Source: Hygrophila difformis
Taxonomy: Eukaryota > Streptophyta > Magnoliopsida > Lamiales > Acanthaceae
NCBI GenBank assembly: GCA_030278955.1
Contig: JAOANR010000014.1
Span: forward strand, 23,252,068 to 23,316,067
Reading direction: 5' to 3'
Length of the DNA stretch: 64,000 nucleotides
How positions within the stretch are numbered: position 1 is the stretch's first letter; the number at the start of each line of letters is the position of its first letter. Made by a program: the position numbers and the translations under genes. Positions 23,743 through 35,634 of the stretch are shown piece by piece. Below the pieces are notes generated by a model, which saw only the letters and a program-made list of their open reading frames with translations, searched no databases and was not told the DNA's origin.

Positions 23743-26342
23743 TGTAATACCCGAGAATTTTCCAACATAAAATAAAACAATAATTAAATAAATAAATAAT
23801 AAATAAAATAAATACTATAAATAAATAAACAAATCCAGCAAATAAAAGAAATAAATAAAGATAAGGAAATGAGAAATGAGATTTTTACTTAGAAAAGAAT
23901 TAAAGGAATTTAATTCAGTAAAAGGATGGATAAATGGTACACCAAAACCCGACACTAATGAACTCGAGTATTCGAGTCCAAAACATCCAATTAGACTGAG
24001 AATAAGATTAGAGAGAAAGTATGAACCCGAATATACCCCGGAAATCGGAATTCGGGAGCATAGAGGGATAGAAACCCGAAAGAGAGGCGGAGAAGCACGA
24101 CGGATCGCACGACCCGCCCGGACCGAAGTCCAGGCGAAGTCGGCGCGGTGGCCGCGCGGTGAAGTGGCTTTAGCGCGCCACGACCGCGCCACCCCACAGA
24201 TTCGTTTGTTGCGTGAATCTCTCGCCCGAACGCGGATTTTTCGACTTTCGGTTGAACATCTCTCGACTCCGGACCTTTAGGTCGGTTGTGGATGCCCTAG
24301 GGATTAAGAATTCTATAAATAAGCCCCTTGGGAGCCCCAAACAAGTTTACAAAACCCTGCAATCTTCTATACGTTCGAAACCCTAAATTCGGAGTCGACG
24401 GAAAGCACCAAACGGAGGCAGCAGCTTTGGACGAAAATCCAAGGTCTCCAAACGTTGTGGTAAGCTCTAGTCCAATAAATCTTTTCACGTTTCAATCCGA
24501 AAACGGATTCTAACTTCGGTTCTTTTCTTTCTACACCCCGTATCGAATCTAGATCGTAGAACCCGACGAACGGAGAGGAGAAACGGTGATCTGGAAGCCA
24601 CGCCTCCGAACTAGACATTCCCGACGTTCATAGACACTGTAAGTTAACCTTACATGGTTTTGGGAGATTTTAAAACATTCGAAACCTAAAAGATTCAACA
24701 AGAACCATAAATCTGTCCACTTTTGCTTTCTACCGACGCAACAGATTTGGTGAATTTTTCCGACCCTTAAAACAAAATCAAACGGAAAAACTTAAAACAC
24801 GAAAAACGTTCCTAAGACTTAGACCTAGCTATTGTAAAAATTTGAGAATTTTTGGAGTTGATTTGATATGTGAAAACCCGTTGAAACCGAACTGTTTGAT
24901 TCTAGATCTTGAAATCTTGGACAGAACTTAGGAATGATCTTGATCACGTTTTTGGCATAGGATCTAGGCTGTTTTAGACCTTTGGCCGAACATGAAAGTT
25001 GTAGATAAATGTCTTAAGATGATCCCTGTCAAATTTCATTAAATTTTGAGTTGAATTGATATGGTAGAATTTGAAATCTTTGAACTGTGATGTATTAAAC
25101 TCGGACAGATTTCTTCTTATGCGAAAATTGGCGATTTTGACCTACTTAGGTATCTCGGATTGAAAAAGTTAAAACACGAAAGTTGTAGATCTTGATGTTT
25201 CCGAGTCAGATATGAAATTTTGGAATTTTTGGAATTAAATCTGATTTTAGACGAATTTTGGAGTAAACTGTGATTTACCGAAACGAAATCTTGAAATCTT
25301 GTTGAAACATGGAATTGACCTTTAGGGTTGAAACGAATCGAGATATTATTTCTAAATTAATACAATGGAAGGCAGATTTTAAAAACTAAATCCCCTTACA
25401 AACTTGATAAATTAAAATTAGGGGTGAGTGCTCTGCAGGGTGCCCCCTAACGATTCACTTCGTGCCGTAATGGACGATGGTGACCCCGCGCGCTAAATTT
25501 GAGATATGGATTGCCTAAACGGCGAAACTTAGAGCCTACACTCTCGTGAATATCCGTATGGGTTTCCCGAGGCTCCGGAGTGGTACTGGGTATGGCTGAT
25601 ACGGTTGCGGCCGCCGGGCTACCGGCTAAACTTGTGGACATCGCGATTTTATCGTGAAACTTTGAAATACCAAATCGGGAATGTAACGGGGATTCTAAAT
25701 TAAATTAAACTAGATTAAATGATATTGTTGTCCAATTAAATTATTTAAATGCTTTAGTTAAATTATGGCTTTTATGATTAAACCATGTGAGATGTGTTAT
25801 TAAATAGAGCCTGAGATAAATTATGCTATTGGATACTTGATTGGATTAAATTATATATTACGTTATTATAATGCTTTTGTTAAATTATTTAAATTTATGG
25901 CTTTTAAACCCTACGATCATGCATGTGTTAACTTACTCAGCAATTTTGCTGACCAAAACCATTTTTATTCCTTTCTTTACAGAATATGTGGAATGAGCAT
26001 GTGTGAGCACGCATCATGCATGGGATTTTGGCGATTGTTATTTTGCTTTTAAATTTCGTACTTAGACTATATTATGAACGGGCCTGTTTAACCCGTGTTT
26101 TGGCCATGTCGGCCCTTTTTATATTTTCCGCTGCGATACTGTACTAAACTAAATATTTCCGCTGCGCTATGCTATTATTATTTTCGAATTATATTGCATG
26201 GGCTATTTTGAATGCTTTAAATGTTTTAAATACTGCAATACCTAGCCTTGCATCTCTTTGGTAAGCTCGGAGAAACCGTGTCTAACTAGGGAGATGTGGC
26301 GGTGACATCCCGACCTGGGTGACCAAAAACCGGGGTGTTACA
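23743..26342 (+). repeat. 3' LTR of the Tekay-like element
   Basis: Same length (2600 bp) and termini as the 5' LTR. The differences I can see by eye number about eight, most in the last 600 bp. Confidence 0.95.
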
Positions 26343-27950
26343 CTTGCACATTCGAAAACCTCTTATTCCCGAAGAACACCACGTGTTCTTCGCACTCTCC
26401 GATCACCATCTCAGGCGAAACACCATCCATTTTTCGCGAAAAGCACAATGGAGCCCTCATCTTCTTCGTCCCCGAAGAAAGCCGAGCCATGGTAAGCATT
26501 TCTCCATCCAATTCTCGCACCCCTGTTCTCGCAATTTTAAGGAGTTTCGAGTTTTTGGTTGTGCGAATGCATGAGTAGAGGTCGCAATGTGTTTATCGCC
26601 TTGTTTTTAGTTTGATTTCGCGGATTATTTACTGTGAGCAGTGTTTATTAGAGGTTTTTGATTTGGGTGTTGGCCGATTATGATTAGGAGGAAGGGGTTG
26701 TTGTTTTTGCAATCTGGAAGTGTAGGGAAGTTCGTAATCTATTGGGCATTTGGAATTTTGAACTGAGGGCTGTTGGAGAACATAGTGCAGGATTGGGGGT
26801 GTATTAGGATTGTTTCCACCATCGTTGAGTTTTCAAGTTTTTTAGGATTCTTAGGGAATCCTTCTATTTTAGTCTAAATGTCCGGGTACTCTCTACTTGA
26901 TTTTGCTGAATCCCTCATGACTTTGGAATCTTGAACTCTGGAAGGCAAGGATTAATGAACACAGGGATACTATATGGGTGTTAATGTGTTGTTAGTACTC
27001 CTGTCTTTGGATTTCCTGCCCACTAAGCATGAATGTTGTGCCTGTTATTCTATTTCTGTGGTAATAAGCAGCAGTTTAGCAATATGCTCTTGTTAGTTTG
27101 AACTATGGTTTGAGAAGCATGATTGTTCTGATAGATAGGCAGCATGCCAATCTGTTTAAGTTTTGGTGGAGAGGATAGCATGATCTTGTGTTGATGTACT
27201 GTGTTCTTGTTTCTTGCATGCCAATGCAGGCATTAATTGCTTTTACCCTGTTCGGGCAACTTTGTTTGTTTATGTGGAAATCCTGGAAAGTTAGTGTATG
27301 GGTGTATGTGGAAGTTTCAGTGCACACCACACACTTTTCAGAAAAGGGATTTTCACAAAAAGACAAAATATGTTGGTGGAATAAAGTTTGACTTGGTGTT
27401 TTTTGTTCCCAATGGAACTACTAGTGTGAGTTAAAGTAGCAGTATTTTTGTCATATAAACTGCTATCCCTTTTCAAAAATCCAAACATGGGACCACACAC
27501 ATCCCACTTTTCATTAAATAAAACAAGTCAATCTTGAAAATTAAAAATAAAAATAGTGTTTGACGAATTTTGTGAGTGTTTCACTGTCCAAAGACAGTCC
27601 AAGCAATCCGGAATTAGCAGATCCATCCGCCACGTCTCCACTGCACATTCCAATTTCGAGCATCCGTCCCATTCGTCTCGTCTCATCCCATCTTCAACAA
27701 GTGCCTCGAACTTGTTTAATAAATCTGAGAAAAATCAAGTTTTTGGGCCCAATGGCCCATTAAGAGATTTTTGGTCCAATGACCATTTTATTTTCTCTTT
27801 TTGGACTAAAGAGTCCAAATCAAAAACATCCTTACGTCCAATGACCTCAATTTTAATATTGCAGCTATAAATAGTATTATGTATTCTTTGTAATAAAATT
27901 CAAGTTAAATCAACTGAATCACATTTCGAGCAAAGCTCAAAATGTGAGGA
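26343..27950 (+). other. Internal region X2, right part (leader exon and intron of element 2)
   Basis: Continues element 2 after the Tekay insertion. The AACACCACGTGTTCTTCGCACT block matches 3932-3953 of element 1. Exon 1 (26448-26491) is followed by about 1.5 kb homologous to 4052-5102. No other coding frame is convincing. Confidence 0.6.
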
Positions 27951-30900
27951 TGTTGACTTTCAACTTGAACAAATTCTTGAAAATTATAAAAAACTTGAAT
28001 ATCTCTGATCTTTTCTATCTTTCTCAGGAGTGAATTAGTGGTAAAGTCAGGCATCGGGTTGCTTGACTGCACATATAGAGATGCAGCTATTCAAGCATCA
28101 TCTGACCGGACTGAAATCAAGAACATGAGAGCGGCCATTGTCTCAGAATATAAAGTGCCGCTCGATCATACCACAGAGGATAAACTTGAGCTTGCACCAG
28201 GGTGGGATGTGAACATACCTCCGGAGGAGAGAACCATTGTAGCAGCATCCATAGAAAGAGACTATTATCACTTCCTAAAGAAATTTTGGGGAATGATGAT
28301 AGACCATGCCCCACAGGATGCACTCACAACTCCAGAAGTCCACCATGAACGCATCCAGCTACGATTCGGAGAACACAGAGCAATCTGGAACAGGCATGTG
28401 GAAAGAGGGACAAAAGAGCCACATCTAGCTGACTTCGATGTCATCATCCCAGTCCAAATCATAGACCCCCAAGTCAGAATGGCATTCACAGACAAGCAGA
28501 TCGATCTCAGCAGAATCCTCAAGAGCGGAAACATCATGATGCACGAAGCATTCCCATTCAAGTGGAACCCATATCTTTTTGAAAGAAGGGGACCGGTGGA
28601 GCAAAGATGGATCACAGATCAAGCCCGCATCAGGCACAGAGAATTGAGTTTGAACCTGTACAAGCACCTTAAAAGTGCTAAAAAGTTTGAGCAAGGCCGA
28701 AACACTTCACTACTGGAAACCATGAGAAAGATGATAACGGACGCACGGCAAGAATGGGAAGATCTGACTTTTTCATGGGGAAAAGGAAATCCGAGCATCA
28801 CTAAGTCTTTTCTGGATCCGGGAGTGGAACTGCCCGCTGAAGAAGTATTTGAATCTGTTTTTACACACAGAAAATATGGGCAATTTAAAACAACTAGGGA
28901 AGATGAGCTCCCTCGTCACATCGTTGTACTGAGAGAACAACTGCTGGTGGATATACACAAGGGAAGTTGGAAGCCTATAAGGAAAGGGGACAGACAGTTC
29001 AATATGATGTCTAAAGCTGAGGCAGGGACCTACCTCGACTACAACCAGGCACAGGACATGACTTATCTCGAAGGGATCCGAAAAGACCTGGTAGGGGCTA
29101 TGATAGACAAGTATCGGGAGGCCTACCTGGAACTGATCATGGAAATGGATAAAGAGGGACTCCGATACTGTAATGAGAAGTCAGAAAGGAAGAAAAAGAT
29201 TCTGCACTACAACCACAATGTCCGCAGCAAGTTCTGCAAAAGGATAAAGGACGATTGGGAAGTACAGCTAGAACACATCACTCAACGGAGCTTCGTGGAA
29301 GACTATTTGAAATACACTGAGAAGCTGCTGGGCTATGAGGGTAAGCCAGGCACTGAAGGAGATGCCGAAGAGGACCCAAACGCTTTCATTAATGCCTACA
29401 TCTTGACACCTCCTCCTGACGCCAACCCGCAGCCTACCCAACCAACAGTGCAAGCGTCTGCCTTGCCACCGAGGGAGCAGGCTGAAGCTCAGAAAACTGC
29501 TAACCCCGAGTCTGTGGTACAACAAGAAATAGTTCGGACTCCAATACAGCCAACTCAATCTGAAATGCCAACACCAGCAGTGGATAAACCTGCAGCACAA
29601 CCTGAACAGCCTGTACAGTCCAGACGACGGCTAGTTAAATCAGCTGAGAAAGAAAAGACGGCAAGGGCTCCGGAGAGACAAGTGGTGATCCAAGAGCCTA
29701 AGCTAACTGCCAAAAAGCCAGCAGCACTGTCAGATCCTAAAGATAGAGGCAAAGAAAAGATGCCACCACCACCTCCTAAACAGAAAGAACTGATTGCTCA
29801 AGATGCTGCACTGGCTAGAAAATTGCAGGAAGAAGAGAATGCCTTAGCCGGTCTGGGTGAACAAGAAAACGAAACAGGAGGTTCAGGGATGGACAAGATA
29901 CTTGAGGAAAAACGAGCAGAAAAAGAAAAGGAAACTAAGGAGGAAAGGAGAAAGAAAGAATTGCACGACAAGGAAATTGCTGAAAAACTCCAAGCGGAAC
30001 TGGAGACGAGGAAATCGAAAGAGGTGGAGAAAGAGAAAGGGAATGACGAAGAGTTGATGATCACAGGCGGAGTAGAGGGAACCGGGCTGAAAATTAAAGA
30101 AGAACAACCACCTGGTTGGACTGGCCCCACTGCACATGATGCTCAAACCATCCGGAAACATATTCGAGAAAGGCTGAATGATCAAATTGAAGCAAGGATC
30201 GATGCGGGAGAGGGGCAGGATCAGATCAGATATCAGACGGAAGTGTCTCAGCTCATTGATCCACTTGTAGGCACTGCCAGAATTGAAGCTGTAATTGGAA
30301 CTGTTGAAACATCTGCAAATCCAATTACGCTGTCAGAGCTGCTGAAAGGCAAGGCTGATGAACCACAGAAAAAAGATGAGCAAGCTTCTAGAAAGCTTGC
30401 GTCTGAGCTCGAATCCAAGGAGGGGGCTGGAACTGAAGCAACGGTGAAGAAACCACCACTTGAAAGATTCAAGAAAGTGAAACTTGAAAGAGAAGAGGAA
30501 GAAAAGAAGAAAAGGGCTAAGAAATCTGCCGAGCCTAAGAAAATCCAAGACATAGATGATGACGAGCTGCAAATATTGGAGGCAATGCCATCGTTAAAAC
30601 TTTCAGCTAGGGATGAGCCTCAGCTTTTTGCACATTTGACCCCGGAGGAGAAGTTGGATAAATTAAGGGAAATAAGTTTCTTAAGAAAGGATGACCCCCT
30701 TTGGCAGGAATACTTGGCTGAAAGGGAAAAATTTTTGAAAAACAAAGCAGCAGCCAATACAGAAGGCCCGTCGCACCAAGCGGAACAACCAGAAGGATCA
30801 TTGGATTCTGTCGATCCAGCAGCATTGGCTAACCGCTTGGAAGAACAGCCAGAAGAGCAACCAAGTGAACACCCTATGGCCTCTGCACTCAAGGAAAATG

Positions 30901-31625
30901 TCCGGAATATTGTGGCAGAAGCTGCAGCTGAAAACATATTAAGGGAGGAGGAGGAGGTATCAACTAGTGTTGATCCTTATTTTCCTGTTTTTAATTTTCC
31001 AAAGCCTGTAATGACTGAGTACAACAAAATGAATAATGTAATTAAACAGGTTGATGATGATTCTAAGAAAGAAGCAGCTGAGGAAAGAGGAGAACCAAGT
31101 CATGGGGAGCATGAGGCAGGATCCAGCAATGAACCTGCCCAAGGAAACCCAAGTGGGTCAACAGATTGGCACACGAGTGAAGACTTGGAGTCAATTGGGT
31201 CTGTTAGACCAATTGAATTTTGGTCTGAAAATACTATAAGGCACCGGATGGGAGTGACAAAGCAATATGAAAAGAAGAAACTGGACAAAGCAGACTTGGA
31301 GGTTAAATTCAATGGGCGCATGGAAGGGGCTGAACGATATGCAAAATTATTGAAGACGATCGTGCCAGATAAGGGATTCAGCCCAAAAGTCTTGCTTCAC
31401 CCCACAGTTGAAACATTCTACAGAAACCAAGAATGGGGGAACTTCATGTTGCACCATGAGGAAGATGGAATTGTTGAGCTAACGCGCGAATTCTTCTGCA
31501 ACATTGAAGCAAATCACAGAAGGACTTGGATCCGGGGTCATGTTATCAACATCTCACCCAAATGGTTGAATACATTCTTCGAGACCCGGATATCCGAGAC
31601 GAATTCGCCGAAGGAGAAATTCTGA
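26448..31625 (+). CDS. Giant 3' gene of element 2, predicted exons 1 and 2
   Basis: Predicted join is 26448-26491 plus 28028-31625. Exon 1 starts at ATG (MEPSSSSSPKKAEP) and ends CCATG|GTAAGC, a strong donor; an in-frame TAA sits at the donor if unspliced. Exon 2 follows TTTCTATCTTTCTCAG at 28027 in matching phase, and its frame is open from the acceptor with no ATG until 28125. Exon 2 residues 1-420 (counted from 28038) are an unrecognised helical region with many W, K and D residues. Residues 430-1000 are low-complexity P/E/K-rich coiled coil (KILEEKRAEKEKETKEERRKK). Residues 1100 onward (VETFYRNQEWGNF, WIRGHV) resemble the 'putative plant transposon protein' domain (PF20167-like) found in Athila-type elements. 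It sits where some Athila elements carry an env-like gene. The frame breaks at about 31583 and continues in another frame. Confidence 0.65.
26492..28027 (+). other. Predicted intron of the element 2 3' gene
   Basis: It begins GTAAGC and ends TTTCTCAG. The phase (two bases, then one) is the same as in the element 1 intron 4052-5173, and the intron sequences are homologous. It includes the hairpin/purine module 27920-27950 about 80 bases before the acceptor. Confidence 0.6.
27920..27950 (+). promoter_or_regulatory. Hairpin plus purine tract before the payload exon of element 2
   Basis: Arms CACATTTCGAGC (27920-27931) and GCTCAAAATGTG (27935-27946), 3-nt loop, one mismatch, then AGGA and TGTTGA at 27951. 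Compared with 5072-5098, both arms have changed while most pairing is kept. Confidence 0.6.
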
Positions 31626-32647
31626 TGAAGACAGGGAAGACCAAGAAAGCTGCATTGTATTCAGCTATAGCGAACAGTATGACAAGGGTACCCGCTTCGG
31701 ACCATACTTTCGATACAAACTGGTTGAAACTGCACTTCATGCCGACCTATGAGTTTTACATGTCGAAAATCCGGCCCAACTCGCACCCACACACGACATC
31801 TGGAAGCGTTCTTATAGGACTCGCAAAGTTGTGGCATGGAGTGAAGCTAAACGTAGGGAGGCATGTCTTTGAAGTTCTGACGACCCGGATAGAAGACAAG
31901 CAGGTCTTTTGCTATCCAAATTTGATCCGAAGAATCTGCATAAGCCAGGGCGTCGATTTAAGTGCGTTTGCAACCGATGAGCTAGTGAAGATAAACCCTC
32001 CCATCAGCGTGCCGAATCTCCGCTTGCGTGAAAGGATTACATATGCACTACCTCAACTACCCGGTGAAGGCAATTCCGATGCCCAATCTTCGTTCATATC
32101 CGGTGGTCAAGCACCTTCCACAAGCAAGAGAATCAGGTCATCTAGGGCCAATAAGGGAACAAAGAAAGCCCGTACTGATGCGGGACCTTCAACTGCAGTA
32201 CAAGAAGAGCACCAGCAGGAACATACGGAAATACCACCTCCACCCCCAGCTCAACCTCCACCTCATCCAGTCCAAGTCCCACCTGCAAGTCAGAATGTCT
32301 CACAGCATCCGGCTGACTCCCTTGTGGTGGAACTTGTGAGCAGCATGAACAAGACAGTCACAGACAGCATAAGGACGCTGGCAGACACAGTGATTTTGGG
32401 AAAGGAGGATGAAAGGAGGGAAAGAACCGCAGAGATAGCCGAACAGAGGAGGCGAGATGAAGAGTTCAGAAAGCTGCTAGTGGACAGAGAAGAGCGCATG
32501 CATAGAGAGAGACTGGAAAGTGAAGAGAGGCAACGGAAGATGATGGAATTTGTACTGTCTGCACTTGTTAAACAACTTCCACAGCCACCAGCTCCACCAA
32601 AAGATGATGTTGGCCCTTCCAATCAACCCCAGGATCCAACTGAATAA
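31526..32647 (+). pseudogene. Frameshifted C-terminal part of the giant 3' protein
   Basis: This frame overlaps the end of the first frame by about 100 bp. From about 31580 it carries the expected continuation of the PF20167-like domain (RDPDIRDEFAEGE, then WLKLHFMPT, FCYPNLIRRICISQGV). A proline-rich stretch (PPPPPAQPPPHP) and a charged coiled coil (RERLESEERQRKMMEF) follow, with TAA at 32645-32647. The switch is -1 relative to the first frame, most simply a one-base deletion near TTCTTCGAGACC (31575-31586). No heptameric slippery site is visible, so programmed frameshifting is unlikely. Confidence 0.7.
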
Positions 32648-34244
32648 GTGCGTCTCAATCTTATCATTGCGAGCTCAAATGTAAACATCATATAAGAGAA
32701 TTTTCTATCATTTGTGCAAGTTCAATCTGATTGCATGGAAATCTCTTGTAATCGATGTATTTATTGCTTTCCAAAATGGAACTTCGTTTTGAGGTCCAAA
32801 CAATTTTATTCTTGAAAAGATGTCTGTACAGTCCGAGATGAATAAGTGACTGTCAGGCCAAAAATATGTTGTTGACATACTTTGTATGTTAACAGTGCCT
32901 CTTTACTGCTTTAAATTAAATAACCAGCAAAAATGTGCATAAACCTGCTCTAAATTCACATGTTGAATTTAGGCTTATGATTAAATTTTCAAATTTTTAA
33001 AATTGGGATAATATAATTGAAGATATGCATGAAATGAATTACTAAGGTTTTGAGCTATAAAAATTTAATGATGCGATCATCTTGTTGGGTAATAAATCTG
33101 CATGTTAGAAAATTTGATTGAATGAAGTGTTGGGATTAAGCTTTGGTTAAATTTGAGAATATTGTATAACATGAATCAATCCAACCTGTGAGGTTTGAGC
33201 CATGAGTCACTTTTACTCATTCATTTCCTTTGATGTGTGAATCATTTTGATTAAAGGAAACTAGAACTTGCAATTGGGACCGATTCAAGACCATGTCATA
33301 TTCCTGAGATCGGGCACATGATCGAGGCACCTAGAAAACCAAAATTTTGGCCTTCTTTTGAAATTCAAACCCAAAAATATTTTCCCTTTAGGAATAACCA
33401 ATTTGAGCCTGTAAGCCTAATCTTTCTTTGAAACCCACTATATTTTTCCTAGCCTACAAAAAGACCAAAATATTCAACCCAAGTATGCAAGGATAAATTA
33501 TATCAAGGCATTAGATTTATGATCATCAAAATGTATTAATCAGGTAATGCTATAAGCCGGTTAAAAAAAAATGAATGAAATGAATTGCAAATGACAAAGC
33601 AAATTAGACTTAGTCTAATGTCATACAAAAGAAAAGCAAAAGAAAGAAGAAATGATAATGATCATAAATCTTTAAATAAAAATATGCCATGATATGATAG
33701 AATTAATTCTTGCCACTTCTTAGCCCAATAATTTCTCTTTCCTACCTAATGATACAACCGTATGCCCCGTTATAACCCTTGAATAAGACCTCGAGATCTC
33801 GATTTAAGGAAATGAGCCGGTGGCGAGTTGATCTGATTGCAAGCTTATGGGATAATTTAATCAAAACTGATTTTGAGTGTTCACTGATTGAACCCCATTG
33901 AGAGTGAGTGAATTTTCCGATTCTCTTATATGTGAGGCTCTACTTTATGAATTATGTTCGTGTCATACCTAAATTATGATTCTTAATCCTTGCATTTTTC
34001 GAACATGATATTCATGAAAGATTGATAATAATGTATGATTTGTAGGCCCGATGTAGTGAGCAAGTATCATTTCATAAAACACTGCAATCAAGGGAATTTA
34101 ACACTTGTAGTTTTTTATTGTCTTATCCCAATCTAAAAAGAATGTGATTTATGAAGCCACGAAAATGAATTGAATATGCAGAGTCCGTGTTCTTTAGAAC
34201 ATTGACTCTGACTGCTCGGGGACGATCAGTATTAAATGTGAGGA
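32648..34244 (+). other. 3'UTR and polypurine tract of element 2
   Basis: Non-coding and homologous to 5895-7494. It ends with the imperfect hairpin GACTGCTC...GATCAGT (34210-34230) and AAATGTGAGGA just before the LTR at 34245. Confidence 0.7.
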
Positions 34245-34599
34245 TGTTGATAATGGCCAGGAATGACCATTATTTTCAATCCATTTCCGTGTCTAAAACG
34301 GGCATTTGATTGCATTCCGGTCTTATATTAAATAAGAAAGCAGTTGAATTGGACTGATTTAGGCATAATTGTAAAAATAATAAGCTGGTATGAAAAGTGC
34401 ATAAATATGTAATTTTATTACACATTTATGTTAGAAAAATCCAAAAACATGAGAAAAAGAAAAGAAAAGAAAAAGGAATGAAAAAGATGGGCAAAAGAAT
34501 AAAACAAGCCCACAAAATATAAAAAGATGGGAAAAGAAAGAAAAGCCCACAAAAATACATATTCCGGCCCATCTGGCCCAACTTGGCGGTGTCCAGGAA

Positions 34600-34935
34600 T
34601 ACCCTGTCGCTAGACACCCCTGTCGTTAAGCATGGTCTAGCGACACGGGGGGAGTCCCGCGCCACAAGCGCAGAAGAAAGCTGAAGCCAGTCCCTAAGCA
34701 CCCCAGTCGCGTAACATGGCCTCGCGAATGGGAGGTGTTCCGCGACACACAACTACTTGAAGGCAAATTCCAGTCTCCAGACACCAGTCGCTAGGCACCC
34801 AGTCGCTAAACATGGCCTCGCGACTGGGTGTGGTCTAGCGACACGGAAGGCAGGTTACAGATCCAGTCGTGAAGCTTTGCAGCATAATGCCTCAGTTCGC
34901 GCCACATCGCGTGATCCGCGACATGGCTGAGATGT
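34600..34935 (+). repeat. Palindrome array upstream of TATA, element 2 LTR
   Basis: Units such as GTCGTTAAGCATGGTCTAGCGAC (near 34622) and GTCGCTAAACATGGCCTCGCGAC (near 34802). It is equivalent to 7840-8165 but with different arm sequences. Confidence 0.7.
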
Positions 34936-34994
34936 TTGTGATGTCTTGCGACACGGGCCTCAGATCAAGGCCCATGGGCCTAGGGTTTTACCTC

Positions 34995-35002
34995 TATAAA
35001 TA
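34995..35002 (+). promoter_or_regulatory. LTR TATA box (element 2)
   Basis: TATAAATA, 60 bp downstream of the palindrome array, at the same place as 8233-8240. Confidence 0.6.
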
Positions 35003-35634
35003 TGTGGTGATCCCTATGTGCTCGGGGTTAGAAAAATTGTTCTTGAAGACACTCTAGAGGAGATTAGTTTTTAGGTAGTTTCTCTTTAGTTTAGTTTAAT
35101 TTTTTTTTGTATTATTTAATTTATGCACTAGTTTAGTTTAATCTAGTTTATTTTAATATTGTTTTCTATTTTAGCAGTTTAGGTAGCCAGCTTCTACCTT
35201 GTTTTCATTTTCAAAACCTTTGTTTTAGGGTTTTAATGCCTAAATAATGGGTATTAGCAACCTTCTTAATAAAATGGGAAAACATTCGACATTCTTGTGT
35301 CCCAAAAGCATGAAATGAGTTTCACAACCCATGGATTAATGCTTTCTTGTTTATTTTGAGTCTTTTGACTCTTCTTGCATTTTCCTAGTTTAGCTTCTTG
35401 TTCTCTTTATTTTTGGAGCATGATGCATGTAAGTATGCGATTAAACCCTAGATTAGGATTCTGCTTTATTTTAAATATTGTTCCAGTTTAGCTTATTTAT
35501 GTTCAAGCATGTTCTTGTTTATTTCAAATTCTGTTTGGTTATTTCTAGGGTAGAATCACTTTTTGATCTGAAATAGGGTGAGGTCACGTACTATGCATGC
35601 TACTGTTCTCTTTTCTGACTTGTGTCCTGAATCA

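Larger units (their letters stand above)
15207..26342 (+). mobile_element. Complete Tekay/Del-like chromovirus inserted in element 2
   Basis: It has 2600-bp LTRs (15207-17806, 23743-26342), a tRNA-Met-type primer-binding site, a small leader ORF, gag-pol and a polypurine tract. Flanks are CTCGC (15202-15206) and CTTGC (26343-26347), a 5-bp target duplication with one change. About eight differences between the LTRs (~0.3%, counted by eye) point to a recent insertion, younger than element 2, whose LTRs differ by about 2%. Confidence 0.93.

Noticed and set aside
31526..31625. Programmed -1 frameshift between the two frames of the giant protein
   Set aside because: No slippery heptamer or downstream structure seen; a deletion is simpler.
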